This document shows, in pieces, positions 8,430 through 17,819 of a stretch of DNA of 55,058 bases. A program made the translations under genes and the position numbers. Location: contig JAJFKV010000027.1 in NCBI GenBank assembly GCA_021773055.1, forward strand, positions 1 through 55,058, written 5' to 3'. Below the pieces are notes generated by a model. That model saw only the letters and a program-made list of their open reading frames with translations, made no database searches and was not told where the DNA came from. The stretch's first letter is position 1. The number at the start of each line of letters is the position of its first letter. This DNA comes from Woeseiaceae bacterium (GTDB taxonomy: Bacteria; Pseudomonadota; Gammaproteobacteria; Steroidobacterales; Woeseiaceae).

Positions 8430-9159
8430 CGCCCGCCCGTTGCAGGTCTTCGCCGGTATCCACACCAGTACCAGGACGAGTAGATGGAACACCGACCGCG
8501 ATCGTCAGTCCCATCGACAACGCACGCAGTTGCTCCAGTTGCTCACTGACTTCCAATGCCGAAGCCTCTGCACTGACGAATTGTCGTAAGACTCCGCATC
8601 GATACGCATAAATACCGTGATGGTGTAATGCGGACTCCATCGCGACCTCAGTGGCTGCCGCATCGCGTGCGAAAGGAATCGCGGCACGAGAAAAATAAAT
8701 CGCATGGTTATTCGCGTTACGGATTACCTTCACACAGTTCGCGTTTTCAAAATCTTCACGGCTGAGAAATGGTGACGCAAGAGTGGCAATGTGTGCGCTC
8801 GCATCCTTAAGCAGAGCGGCGCATTCATTGATTAATGTGGCGGGCATGGACGGCTCGTCACCCTGCAAATTCACTACGACCTGATCATCACCCCAGTCAA
8901 GAATATCGCAAACTTCTGCAATCCGCTCGGTGCCCGACTGATGTTGGTTCCCTGTCATGCAAACCGTCGCCCCGAAAATTTCAGCAGCATCGGCAATGCG
9001 CGCGTCATCGGTGGCTATTACCACTTCGCTCGCATTGCTCTCAACGCCACGTTCATAGACATGTTGCAACATTGGCTTGCCGGCGATTTCCAGAAGTGCT
9101 TTTCCGGGCAAGCGCGTTGAGGCATAGCGCGCGGGAATGACAACAACGAACGAACTCAT
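8392..9159 (-). CDS. kdsB: 3-deoxy-manno-octulosonate cytidylyltransferase
   Basis: 255 residues. KdsB activates Kdo to CMP-Kdo in the cytoplasm for transfer to lipid A. The N-terminal nucleotide-binding motif VVIPARYASTRLPGK is at about residues 4-18, LQGDEP binds metal, and SRAAIPFARD and HHGIYAYR are family motifs. I use the ATG at 9159, which overlaps the lpxK stop as ATGA; a start four codons earlier is possible. The C-terminal tail after the usual GVDTGEDL end is about 14 residues long and overlaps the next gene by 38 bases. It belongs with lpxK and msbA in lipopolysaccharide core assembly. Confidence 0.95.
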   Translation of the reverse strand: MSSFVVVIPARYASTRLPGKALLEIAGKPMLQHVYERGVESNASEVVIATDDARIADAAEIFGATVCMTGNQHQSGTERIAEVCDILDWGDDQVVVNLQGDEPSMPATLINECAALLKDASAHIATLASPFLSREDFENANCVKVIRNANNHAIYFSRAAIPFARDAAATEVAMESALHHHGIYAYRCGVLRQFVSAEASALEVSEQLEQLRALSMGLTIAVGVPSTRPGTGVDTGEDLQRAGDEISGSSRPSGT

Positions 9160-10160
9160 TGCTCGCCACACTTGCGCAGGCGCGCTTCAATTTGCTCTAT
9201 CAATGCGGTCGAACTTGCAGTATCCATAATCAGATCCACCGGGATAAACCAATGTTTGTCAGAAAGCTTACGGCCTAGTTTAACGGCATCCTTCTCCGTC
9301 ATGAAGACGTCAAATTCATCGCCGAACTGCAGATCCGCTGGCGTTAACTTCGCGTGATCAGGAAAACTGTGCTCGATAACCTGAATGCTGTTGCTGCGCA
9401 ATAAATCGAAAAAACGTTTTGGATTACCGATGCCGGCAACCGCGTGCACGGTCGTATCTTTAAAGCCGCCCAGCCGACGTACCAGTGAACCGTTTAGTCG
9501 GCTTGCTTCCGATGCCTGCAATTCGAACGCAACAGCGCTTGCCCGGTCTGTCGCGCCATTTACCAACACCTGATCAACTCTATCCAGGCGATCGGCCGAT
9601 TCGCGCAATGGCCCTGCCGGTAGCAAGCGACCGTTACCCAGCCCGCGCTCACCGTCAATTACACAAATTTCAAAGTCGCGTTGCAAACGAAGATGCTGCA
9701 GCCCATCGTCCGCGACGATGACGTCGACACCGTCATCGACCAGCATAGCCGCAGCCTGCACCCGATCGGCATCAACGGCGACAGGACACTGCCCACGCCT
9801 GGCCAGCAATACTGGCTCATCGCCAACAAGCGCTGCATCGCTATCGATGTCGACCCGCATAGAAGTCCCCGACTTGCTGCCGCCATAGCCGCGACTGACA
9901 ATCCCTGGCTTAAACCCCCGGATACGTAATTCATTGACAAGCCAAATGACGGTTGGCGTCTTGCCGGTACCGCCCGCTGTGATGTTGCCAACAACAATAA
10001 CCGGCGCGTGCGCCTTATGTGAACGGCGTACGCCGCTGCGATACAGCAGTGCCCGTAGTTTGAGCAGCAACCAGTAGACACCGCTCAAGGGAAGCAGCAG
10101 CCACCCCGACGCCGCGTCTTCGTACCAGACTCTGTGTATCCATCTGTAGGTGGCACTCAC
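9156..10160 (-). CDS. lpxK: Tetraacyldisaccharide 4'-kinase
   Basis: 334 residues. LpxK phosphorylates the 4' position of the lipid A precursor at the inner face of the inner membrane. The P-loop VGNITAGGTGKTPT (residues 57-70) is followed by VSRGYGG and the VADDGLQHLRL motif, all diagnostic. A hydrophobic N-terminal helix (about 18-40) anchors it to the membrane. The start lies 8 bases after msbA and the stop overlaps the kdsB start (ATGA), so the three are translated together. Nothing in the sequence is unusual. Confidence 0.96.
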   Translation of the reverse strand: MSATYRWIHRVWYEDAASGWLLLPLSGVYWLLLKLRALLYRSGVRRSHKAHAPVIVVGNITAGGTGKTPTVIWLVNELRIRGFKPGIVSRGYGGSKSGTSMRVDIDSDAALVGDEPVLLARRGQCPVAVDADRVQAAAMLVDDGVDVIVADDGLQHLRLQRDFEICVIDGERGLGNGRLLPAGPLRESADRLDRVDQVLVNGATDRASAVAFELQASEASRLNGSLVRRLGGFKDTTVHAVAGIGNPKRFFDLLRSNSIQVIEHSFPDHAKLTPADLQFGDEFDVFMTEKDAVKLGRKLSDKHWFIPVDLIMDTASSTALIEQIEARLRKCGEQ

Positions 10161-10168
10161 GAAGATGA

Positions 10169-11920
10169 CTACTCGTCGCTGAACTGCATGTGATACAAGG
10201 TCGCGTAATGACCGTCCCTGGCGACCAGCTCTGCGTGAGTGCCGGACTCGACAATGCGCCCGGCGTCGAGAACAATAATTCGGTCCGCCTTTTCAACGGT
10301 CGACAGTCGATGTGCGATTACGAGCGTTGTCCTGTCCCTCATAAGCACGCTCAAAGCCTCCTGAATACGCCGTTCGGACTGCGTATCGAGTGCAGACGTC
10401 GCTTCATCCAGAATCAACACCGGTGCATTCTTCAGCAGTGCTCTACCGATCGCGATGCGTTGCCGCTGACCACCCGACAGAAGCGCGCCTCTGTCACCGA
10501 CAACTGTTTCGAGCCCATCCGGCAAGTCATCAACGAACTCATTTATGTGCGCCGCCTCCGCGGCCGCCATTAATTCGTCATCCGACTTGGAACGCAGTTG
10601 CCCATACGCCAGGTTGTTGCGGATAGTATCGTTGAACAGCACAACGTCCTGGCTGACCAGGCTGATATTACTGCGCAGGCTATCCAGAGTGAAATCCCGA
10701 ATCGGGACTCCATCAATCAGGATGTCGCCCGAATCCAGCTCATAAAAGCGCGGCAACAGACTGGCCAGCGTCGACTTGCCACTGCCCGAATGCCCAACGA
10801 TCGCCAGCGTCTCGCCCGCGCCAATTTCGACGCTTACGTCATCGATCACCCGGCCGTCGTCATCACCGTATGAAAACCCAACGTTTTCAAAACGGACATC
10901 ACCATTGACGCCATCGATTTCCCTTGTGCCCAAATCTTCTTCGTCTTTTTCATCCATGATCGCAAACAAACTGTCCGCACCTGCCACACCGCGTTGCAAT
11001 GTTGCGTTCACGTTGGTGATACGCCGGACGGGCTGCAGCATAAGCATCATGGCCGAGAAAAACGAAATAAACTGGCCCGGAGTCAACACGCCGTCAATCG
11101 ACTGCCGACCTGCTACGTAGATCACCAGTGCAATGCCAAAACCGAAAACGACTTGCGTGATGGCCACGCCCAATGAACGCACCCAAATGAGCTTCAGGTT
11201 CTGCTTGCGATTGCGCTCGTCAACTTCTCCCAGTCTGTCGCGCTCGTACCCGTAACCACCGAAGGCCTTCACAACCCAGTTACCACGAATGATTTCATCC
11301 GTGACTTGCGTAACCTCGCCGATGGAATCCTGAATTCGTCCGCTGTATCGGCGAAAGGCGATACCCAAAAGCCGCACGAGTGCCGCGACGATAGGAAAAA
11401 GAACCGCAACGAAAATTGTCAGCGTAGGACTGTGGTAGAGCATTACAGTGAATGCGGCGATGACTGTGAGAATATCTCTGACGGCTATCGTAACGACGCT
11501 GGTCACAGACTCCGCTACCATCTCGACGTTATACGTAAGCCGGGACATAAGTGGCCCAGCCGCGTGCTCATCAAAAAACTTGCCGGGCAAGGTTAGAAAT
11601 TTGCTAAACACTTCGCGGCGCAGGTCGCTGATAACACTCCGGCCTATCCACCCGAGCGAATACTCCGTCGCGAATCCCGACAGGCCGCGGAGCACGAATA
11701 TCCCCATGAAAGCCAATGATATCCATAGTCCTGACTCAACATTCTTGGCAACCAGAGTTTCGTCCATTAATGGCTGCAACAGGAATACGAGACCGCCCTC
11801 AACCACGGCGGTTACTGTCATCGCGACAACCGCGACTAGTCCGATGAGTTTATGTGGCGTGACGTAACGAAATAGCCGGCCATAAACAACACGAACTTCA
11901 GGGTCGATGCGCTTGCTCAC
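10169..11920 (-). CDS. msbA: Lipid A export ATP-binding/permease protein MsbA
   Basis: 583 residues, matching MsbA. The first 320 residues form a six-helix ABC exporter domain. The nucleotide-binding domain has Walker A GHSGSGKST (376-384), the signature LSGGQRQR (481-488) and Walker B VLILDEATSALD (about 501-512). It flips lipid A-core across the inner membrane as a homodimer. Its neighbour lpxK makes the substrate, which supports MsbA over a generic exporter. exbD ends 18 bases upstream on the same strand. Confidence 0.95.
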   Translation of the reverse strand: MSKRIDPEVRVVYGRLFRYVTPHKLIGLVAVVAMTVTAVVEGGLVFLLQPLMDETLVAKNVESGLWISLAFMGIFVLRGLSGFATEYSLGWIGRSVISDLRREVFSKFLTLPGKFFDEHAAGPLMSRLTYNVEMVAESVTSVVTIAVRDILTVIAAFTVMLYHSPTLTIFVAVLFPIVAALVRLLGIAFRRYSGRIQDSIGEVTQVTDEIIRGNWVVKAFGGYGYERDRLGEVDERNRKQNLKLIWVRSLGVAITQVVFGFGIALVIYVAGRQSIDGVLTPGQFISFFSAMMLMLQPVRRITNVNATLQRGVAGADSLFAIMDEKDEEDLGTREIDGVNGDVRFENVGFSYGDDDGRVIDDVSVEIGAGETLAIVGHSGSGKSTLASLLPRFYELDSGDILIDGVPIRDFTLDSLRSNISLVSQDVVLFNDTIRNNLAYGQLRSKSDDELMAAAEAAHINEFVDDLPDGLETVVGDRGALLSGGQRQRIAIGRALLKNAPVLILDEATSALDTQSERRIQEALSVLMRDRTTLVIAHRLSTVEKADRIIVLDAGRIVESGTHAELVARDGHYATLYHMQFSDE

Positions 11921-11938
11921 CTTAGCCTGATGACCTCG

Positions 11939-12361
11939 CTACTCAGCCGGATCATTGACGGTTGCGATACTGATCTGTGTGAACCCGAGCCGGCCGGCAA
12001 CATCCATCGCTGTGACAACATGCTGATGCCGGGCATTGGCATCCGCGCTAATCGTCAATGGCAATTCACTGTTTCCCGCAGAAACTTTTTGCAATGCGTT
12101 GCGAATCGTTTCGGCACGGTTATTGATAAGCTCGCGGCCGTTGACCAGATACGTCCCGGTCGCCGTTATCATGATGTCGATCTGTTCGACGGGCGCATCT
12201 ACAGTAGTCGAGCTTTCAGCCTCGGGAAGACTGATATTAATTTGTGACTGCTTTACAAAGCTGGTCGACACCATGAAGAAAATCAGCAGTAACAAAACTA
12301 CGTCGATCAACGATGTCATATTGACCTCTGGCTGCGTGCGTATCCGCAGACTGAGCTTCAC
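11939..12361 (-). CDS. exbD: ExbD/TolR family energy-transducing protein
   Basis: 140 residues with a GTG start that overlaps the exbB stop (GTGA). A short cytoplasmic stretch is followed by one membrane helix (about 15-35, IDVVLLLLIFFMVST) that holds the conserved aspartate D21 expected to carry protons. The rest is a periplasmic domain ending near GFTQISIAT. With ExbB it uses the proton-motive force to drive a TonB- or TolA-type partner, which is not in this window. This exbBD pair between comEC and msbA is a common gammaproteobacterial arrangement. Confidence 0.92.
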   Translation of the reverse strand: MKLSLRIRTQPEVNMTSLIDVVLLLLIFFMVSTSFVKQSQINISLPEAESSTTVDAPVEQIDIMITATGTYLVNGRELINNRAETIRNALQKVSAGNSELPLTISADANARHQHVVTAMDVAGRLGFTQISIATVNDPAE

Positions 12362-12978
12362 TTCTTGTCCTTCTCGCTGCGTCGATGCAAAGCTTCGACA
12401 AGTTTAATAGCTTCTTTCTCCATATCGACAACCAAAGTATCGACACGTGTGCGGTAATAGCGATAGCCGATCAATGCAGGAATTGCGACCGTTAGCCCCG
12501 CCGCCGTTGTTATCAACGCCTCAGCAATACCGCCGGCAAGGACGGTTGGATTACCGACGCCGTGCGTTGTAATGGCCGCGAACACCTTGACCATGCCAAT
12601 AACGGTACCGAGTAAGCCAAGTAACGGAGTAATCGCAGCTACCGTGCCGAGAGTTTCAAGATAACGCTCAAGCTCATGCACCACGTGACGGCCGGTATCT
12701 TCGATCGAATCTTTGAGCACCACTCGCTCTCGATTTCGATTCATCAGACCAGCGGCGAGTATTTGTCCCAGTGGCGACCCCTGATGCAGCGTTTGAATCT
12801 GCTTCTGATCCAGCTGGTCTTTCTTAACCCAGCCCCAAACCTTGCTGGTGAGGTCTTCCGGAATGACCCGCTTTTGCTGCAGCGTCCAGAAACGCTCAAG
12901 GATTATGCCCATGGCGATGATCGCGCACAGGATAATGGGCAACATCAGCCAGCCGCCGGATTTGACTATCTCAACCAT
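12358..12978 (-). CDS. exbB: ExbB/TolQ/MotA family proton channel protein
   Basis: 206 residues from the ATG at 12978 (MVEIVKSGGWLM); the longer frame upstream would run into comEC coding sequence and is unlikely. Three membrane helices are visible at about 11-31, 105-130 and 150-175, with the family sequence LGTVAAITPLLGLLGTVIGMV and later GIAEALITTAAGLTVAIPALI. It forms the pentameric stator that surrounds the ExbD dimer. The gene lies between comEC and exbD with overlaps downstream, so it is part of the same transcript. Confidence 0.93.
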   Translation of the reverse strand: MVEIVKSGGWLMLPIILCAIIAMGIILERFWTLQQKRVIPEDLTSKVWGWVKKDQLDQKQIQTLHQGSPLGQILAAGLMNRNRERVVLKDSIEDTGRHVVHELERYLETLGTVAAITPLLGLLGTVIGMVKVFAAITTHGVGNPTVLAGGIAEALITTAAGLTVAIPALIGYRYYRTRVDTLVVDMEKEAIKLVEALHRRSEKDKK

Positions 12979-13037
12979 AAGAACCTGAACTGTGGGAGGA
13001 AAATGGAAATATACAGTGACGGCGCAAAGAATTCTCG

Positions 13038-15338
13038 CTAAAGCTGCTTCGATTCGTGCCAAAAACGGCGCTTCTGCGAGCGCTCCTCCCGCAATCGGCT
13101 AACGCCGTCTCCTTTACACAGTCGTAAACTGATAGAGCCGGAGGTCGCGGTGTCGAATACAGCAGCACCGGCGCCCCGCCAGCGCTGCATCACCGCTTGT
13201 TTCGGAAATCCCCAGCGATTCCCATAACCCACCGACGCGATCGCAATATCGGGACGCAGACGATTGACCAATGACGGACTGGATGAGGTCAGGCTGCCAT
13301 GATGCGGGATCAGCACAACACTGGCCGCTGTAAATGGCAGGCGCGTCAACAGGCTTCTCTCGCCGGCACCTTCGATATCGCCAGTCAGGACCAGGCGATG
13401 GTCCCCCGCACTGATACTCAGAACGCAGGAAGAGTCATTGCCGCTGTGGGAATCGTCCGGCCCGGGGTGCAGAAATCGATACTCGATTCCGTCAACATGC
13501 CAGAATTGTCCCGCCTTGCACTGCGCGACCGGGCGGCCTACATCGGACAGCTCTTCGCCGGCGAATATGCGCCCCACACCGATGCCATCAACGAGCGCCG
13601 GCAGCCCACCGGCATGATCGTCATCGGCGTGGGAGATAACCAGCCAGTCGATCATCTCTATGCCTTTGAAGCGAAGAAACGGCAGCACGTACTGCTCTGC
13701 GGCGCTGCCGCCGCTTCGATACGAAGCACCGGTGTCAAAAATCAGCGTATGTCCAGCGCTCTGCACCACGACGGCCAAGCCCTGGCCAACTTCGAGAACG
13801 TGGGCATCAACACAGGACTGCTGTGGTCCCGGCGGCTTGTTGAGCAGCAGCGTGAGTACGCCCAGGATTGCGACTCCGCGACCCGGCCAACCTCGCGGCA
13901 AGACCACCCAGAGGGCTGGCACCAGAACAACACCCACCGCGAAGCCGTCGAATCCGTCGATTCCCGATAGGGTCGTATCGGCTATCGACAGGCTCGCAAT
14001 CGCGTCGATAAACCGCTCGATAATACGAATGCTGACCGCAGCCACACGCATTGAAACGGAACTGGCGGCCGCCCATACCGGGTTCAACAACATGCTCGCA
14101 AGCGTCAAAGGGACCGTGATGAAACTGAACACGGGGACGGTAATCAGGTTCACAACCGGCGCCGCAAAGGCAATACGCTGAAAAATGAAGACTGTTAGCG
14201 GCATCAGCCCCAACAACAGTATGAATTGCATCGTAATCAGCTGAAAAAACCGCAGGCCCGGACGCGGCAGCCAGTAACTACGGGCAAACCACAGCAAAAC
14301 GACCACCGCGCCAAATGACAATACAAAGCCGGGCATCATCAAAGAAATCGGATCGAGCACAAATAGGAGCAGCGCCACGCTAGCAACAATTCGGCCGGGC
14401 ACAGCGCGCCTTCGAGAGAGGAATGCGATTGCCGCCAGGCCGAGCATGATGGTTGCTCGTTGCGATGGCACGGCGAAGCCGGAGACCAGCGCATACGACG
14501 TCGCCATCAAAATCGCGGCAATGGTCGCAAGATCGAGGTGATTGCCCGGCAGTCGAAAGATGCCCGACAGCAACACGACGAGGAAAAAGGCAGCCGCAGC
14601 GGCCAATCCGATATGCAGCCCCGAAATGGCCATCAGGTGGCTACTGCCAGTCTTCGCGTATCGATCCCACTGCTGGCGCGATATCAGGTGTCTCGACCCG
14701 ACACCGATCGCTGCCAGCACCGACGCGGAGGAACCACCGATAGTCCCGGCACGGTCAACAAAACCCTGCCGATAAGTCTCTATCGGTGACAACACGCCGG
14801 TCCGCAGGAGACGATTGCGCTCGCCGGCAACAACATACCCGGCAGCGTGCAATTTCTCCCGGAACATCCAGTTCTCAAGACTGAACGCACCCGGGTTGCT
14901 GTTCCCGTGTGGTCGCCGCAAACGCAGCTCAAATTCCCAGATTTCCCCAAGCATTGGTATCCGGGAAGGCTCAAACCAGGTAACGCGCGACCTCGACGGT
15001 AAACGCTGGTCGTAAACCGGTTCGATGAGTAAGGCGACGGATGCGCCGCTCACTTTGGGAAAGTCGGCTATCCGAACTCGGGCCAGCATACTGTCGCCAG
15101 CGAACTTCGCATCAAGACGGGCATCGATCACTGCGTTCCCCGCTTGTACGAAAAGCACGAATCCGACAAGGAAGAATGCGACCGCACGCACACGCCTGAT
15201 AACAAACAACAACAGTGTTGCAACAAAAAGTGCTGCGTAAAGGTCCGAGTTTATTAGAAGCCTGCTATGCTGCGCCGCAAAGCCTCCTGCCAGAACCAGC
15301 AGGCAGGTACGAATAACGGTTGTCGTATAGCTCGGCAC
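13038..15338 (-). CDS. comEC: DNA internalisation-related competence protein ComEC/Rec2
   Basis: 766 residues. It has N-terminal membrane helices, an OB-like periplasmic segment (about 80-170), the central competence domain with SSHLMAISGLHIGL, a bundle of further helices to about residue 500, and a C-terminal metallo-beta-lactamase domain with VISHADDDHAGG near residue 570. ComEC is the inner-membrane channel for single-stranded DNA in natural transformation; the C-terminal domain is thought to degrade one strand. The gene is complete, so the channel part of the uptake machine is present. It heads the exbBD-msbA run and is divergent from the DUF2062 gene with 27 bases between starts. Confidence 0.93.
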   Translation of the reverse strand: MPSYTTTVIRTCLLVLAGGFAAQHSRLLINSDLYAALFVATLLLFVIRRVRAVAFFLVGFVLFVQAGNAVIDARLDAKFAGDSMLARVRIADFPKVSGASVALLIEPVYDQRLPSRSRVTWFEPSRIPMLGEIWEFELRLRRPHGNSNPGAFSLENWMFREKLHAAGYVVAGERNRLLRTGVLSPIETYRQGFVDRAGTIGGSSASVLAAIGVGSRHLISRQQWDRYAKTGSSHLMAISGLHIGLAAAAAFFLVVLLSGIFRLPGNHLDLATIAAILMATSYALVSGFAVPSQRATIMLGLAAIAFLSRRRAVPGRIVASVALLLFVLDPISLMMPGFVLSFGAVVVLLWFARSYWLPRPGLRFFQLITMQFILLLGLMPLTVFIFQRIAFAAPVVNLITVPVFSFITVPLTLASMLLNPVWAAASSVSMRVAAVSIRIIERFIDAIASLSIADTTLSGIDGFDGFAVGVVLVPALWVVLPRGWPGRGVAILGVLTLLLNKPPGPQQSCVDAHVLEVGQGLAVVVQSAGHTLIFDTGASYRSGGSAAEQYVLPFLRFKGIEMIDWLVISHADDDHAGGLPALVDGIGVGRIFAGEELSDVGRPVAQCKAGQFWHVDGIEYRFLHPGPDDSHSGNDSSCVLSISAGDHRLVLTGDIEGAGERSLLTRLPFTAASVVLIPHHGSLTSSSPSLVNRLRPDIAIASVGYGNRWGFPKQAVMQRWRGAGAAVFDTATSGSISLRLCKGDGVSRLREERSQKRRFWHESKQL

Positions 15339-15365
15339 AATCCATCAAAACCGGACTGCAAGGCA

Positions 15366-15893
15366 ATGCCAAGGCGCTTTTTCAGGAAATTCGCGTTCAA
15401 ACGACATCAGCTCAGTGAACAGTGGTTCATGACGCCATTCCGGCATCTACTGCACGATCACCGCCTGTGGGGCATTCGGCGCAGAACGGTGGTACCGGCC
15501 TTCGCGATCGGCCTGTTCATTTCCTTCTTGCCCATACCCGGACATATGCTCACTGCGGCGCTGTCCGCACTGGCATTTAGAGTCAATATTCCGGTCGCCG
15601 CCCTCGCGACCTGGGCCAGCAATCCGGTAACGATGGGGCCGATGTATTTTCTCGCCTACAAAGTGGGTCAGACTCTGCTCGACTCACCGCTGCAGGAATT
15701 TCAATTCGCGATGTCCTGGGACTGGGTCACGCACACATTTCTGACAATCTGGCAGCCGATGCTACTGGGTTGTTTCATCCTCGGATCTTTGGCCGCCCTG
15801 GTCGGCTATATAGTGCTGGACCTGTTCTGGCGTTCTTCAATCGCGAACTACAAGGCGCGCAAACGAGACGGCCGTCGCGGCGACGAGTCTTAA
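15366..15893 (+). CDS. DUF2062 membrane protein
   Basis: 175 residues from the ATG at 15366 (MPRRFFRKF); an earlier in-frame ATG would place about 30 codons inside the comEC divergent region. The pattern RRTVVPAFAIGLFISFLPIPGHML, broken here as VVPAFAIGLFISFLP and PGHMLTAALSALAF, then ASNPVTMGPMY, is typical of DUF2062. Two to three membrane helices follow at about 45-75, 85-105 and 130-160, then a basic tail. Function is unknown; the family often sits beside comEC or lolCDE. Its end overlaps the convergent lolD end by 4 bases. Confidence 0.85.
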   Translation: MPRRFFRKFAFKRHQLSEQWFMTPFRHLLHDHRLWGIRRRTVVPAFAIGLFISFLPIPGHMLTAALSALAFRVNIPVAALATWASNPVTMGPMYFLAYKVGQTLLDSPLQEFQFAMSWDWVTHTFLTIWQPMLLGCFILGSLAALVGYIVLDLFWRSSIANYKARKRDGRRGDES

Positions 15894-16573
15894 GCAAACG
15901 GTCTTAAGGCGCCGTCTTCAAGCACAAGAATTCGATCCATTTTCGCTGCTATCGAATGATCATGAGTCACGATAACCAGGCTTGTTTTCATTTCCTGATT
16001 TAGCTCAAGCATCAGGTTCAGCACGTGACCGCCGTTGCCCGCATCCAGATTGCCCGTCGGTTCATCGGCGAGAACAAGTTGCGGCCGGGTAATCAGTGCG
16101 CGTGCAACGGCCGCACGTTGGCGCTCACCACCGGACAACTCACCTGGTTTATGGTGTAGCCGCTCCCCGAGGCCGACCCGACCCAGTAATTCCCGGGCTT
16201 TTTCAATCGCTGCAGCCCGTGGTTCCCGGCGGATCATCAGCGGCATCGCAACATTCTCCTCAGCCGAAAACTCCGGCAGAAGATGATGGAACTGGTAGAT
16301 GAAGCCAACGTTACGATTACGCAGATCGCCTTTTGTTTTTTCATCAGTACCGTGCATAGCCTCGCCATTGATAAAAACTTGACCTTCATCCGGTTCGTCG
16401 AGACCACCCATGATCTGTAACAAGGTCGTCTTGCCCGATCCTGACGTGCCGATAATCGCGACTCGCTCGGCTGGCTGCACCTGCAAATCCACGCCTTGCA
16501 AAACGACCAGCGTTGAAGCGCCTTCGTTAAAGCGTCGCACGACACCGCGGCAATCAAGTACAGGATCAGTCAT
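15890..16573 (-). CDS. lolD: Lipoprotein-releasing system ATP-binding protein LolD
   Basis: 227 residues. Walker A IGTSGSGKTT (41-50), the signature LSGGERQR (about 146-153) and Walker B LVLADEPTGNLD are present. The Q-loop region FIYQFHHLLPEFSAEENVAMP is typical of LolD rather than of other MacB-type ATPases; here FHHLLPEF matches E. coli LolD. It powers the transfer of outer-membrane lipoproteins from the inner membrane to LolA. It overlaps the upstream permease gene by 8 bases, which fits a LolCDE transcript. Confidence 0.95.
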   Translation of the reverse strand: MTDPVLDCRGVVRRFNEGASTLVVLQGVDLQVQPAERVAIIGTSGSGKTTLLQIMGGLDEPDEGQVFINGEAMHGTDEKTKGDLRNRNVGFIYQFHHLLPEFSAEENVAMPLMIRREPRAAAIEKARELLGRVGLGERLHHKPGELSGGERQRAAVARALITRPQLVLADEPTGNLDAGNGGHVLNLMLELNQEMKTSLVIVTHDHSIAAKMDRILVLEDGALRPFA

Positions 16574-17813
16574 ATCGAAGAGCCTCAGCCGGCGCTGTCT
16601 TGGCAGCGACCCAAGCCGGATAAATGGTTGAAATCAGGGCGAGCGCAAGTGCGATAACAGCCACCAGCACAACATCAGGGTATTGCAGGTCCGACGGCAA
16701 ATCACTGATGAAATACACGTCAGCCGCGAGAAATTTAATCCCGAACGCCGCTTCTAGAAAGCCGATGATTGCCTCAAGATTTAGTGATAACAGCATACCG
16801 AACGCGACACCGAGGAGTGTACCGGCAACGCCAACTATGCTGCCTTGCACCACGAATATCTTGAGGATACTCAGCGGGCGCGCACCAATAGTCCGCAATA
16901 TCGCGATATCGGACTGCTTGTCTTTCACGACCATAACCAGTGTTGACACAATATTAAACGCCGCAACGGCAATCACCATCATCAGAATCACGAACAGAAT
17001 CGACTTCGTTATCTGAATGGAACGGAAGAAATTGACATGACGGCGGGTCCAGTCATTCACGAGAACAAGCTGTCCGTTCTCCAGCGCGACTTCGCGTACG
17101 ATCGCGGGCGACTCGTAAATTTCCGTCACAGCCAGTCTCACACCACTCACTGAATCTCGCATCCGATACAACTTCTGCGCATCACCGATATTGATGAACG
17201 CAAGCCGGCGATCAAATTCATACATGCCCACACGATAAATCCCGCTCACCGTAAAACGCTTCATTCGCGGCATTATTCCCGCTGGAGTAACTCTCCCCTC
17301 GGCCAGTGTCACGGTCACCTTGTCACCGACATCGACCTGCATGGCATCGGCCAACTCGACGCCCAGGACAATATTGAACTCACCGTTGGCGAGATCGGCA
17401 AGTTCGCCCGATTGCATGACATCGCCGATACGGGAAACCGAGTGTTCCTCTTGTGGATCAATGCCGCGAAGTTTAGCGCCGCTGATCTGTTTTTCGAATA
17501 CCAGCAACGCCTGTCCGTCGACGTAGGGTGCGGCTGCACTAACGCGTGTGTTATCAAGTGCAAATGCTATCAGGTCATCGGCATTCTCAAGCTGACCATC
17601 GGTGCCCTCAATGCTTGCGTGAGCGGTCATGGCCAACAGGCGATCTTTGAGTTCTCGCTCAAAACCGTTGACTACGGACATGACGACGATCAATACGGTT
17701 ACCGCTATCGCGATTCCCAGCATGGAAATCGCCGAGATTAGTGACACAAAGCTATTATTGCTTCGTGAGCGCACATAGCGATTGCCGATCCAGTATTCGA
17801 AGCGTTTTCCCAT
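16566..17813 (-). CDS. LolC/LolE family lipoprotein-releasing permease (second copy)
   Basis: 415 residues. It has a first membrane helix at about 25-50 (LGIAIAVTVLIVVMSVVNGFE), a periplasmic domain to about 265 and three more helices at about 270-400, as in LolC and LolE. FEYWIGNRYVRSR at the start and the SIAILRTIGA-like stretch DIAILRTIGARP in the cytoplasmic loop are family signatures. It pairs with the upstream paralogue and LolD. I could not decide between LolC and LolE, since the LolA-binding hook must be located by alignment. Confidence 0.9.
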   Translation of the reverse strand: MGKRFEYWIGNRYVRSRSNNSFVSLISAISMLGIAIAVTVLIVVMSVVNGFERELKDRLLAMTAHASIEGTDGQLENADDLIAFALDNTRVSAAAPYVDGQALLVFEKQISGAKLRGIDPQEEHSVSRIGDVMQSGELADLANGEFNIVLGVELADAMQVDVGDKVTVTLAEGRVTPAGIMPRMKRFTVSGIYRVGMYEFDRRLAFINIGDAQKLYRMRDSVSGVRLAVTEIYESPAIVREVALENGQLVLVNDWTRRHVNFFRSIQITKSILFVILMMVIAVAAFNIVSTLVMVVKDKQSDIAILRTIGARPLSILKIFVVQGSIVGVAGTLLGVAFGMLLSLNLEAIIGFLEAAFGIKFLAADVYFISDLPSDLQYPDVVLVAVIALALALISTIYPAWVAAKTAPAEALRYD

Positions 17814-17819
17814 CAGCCG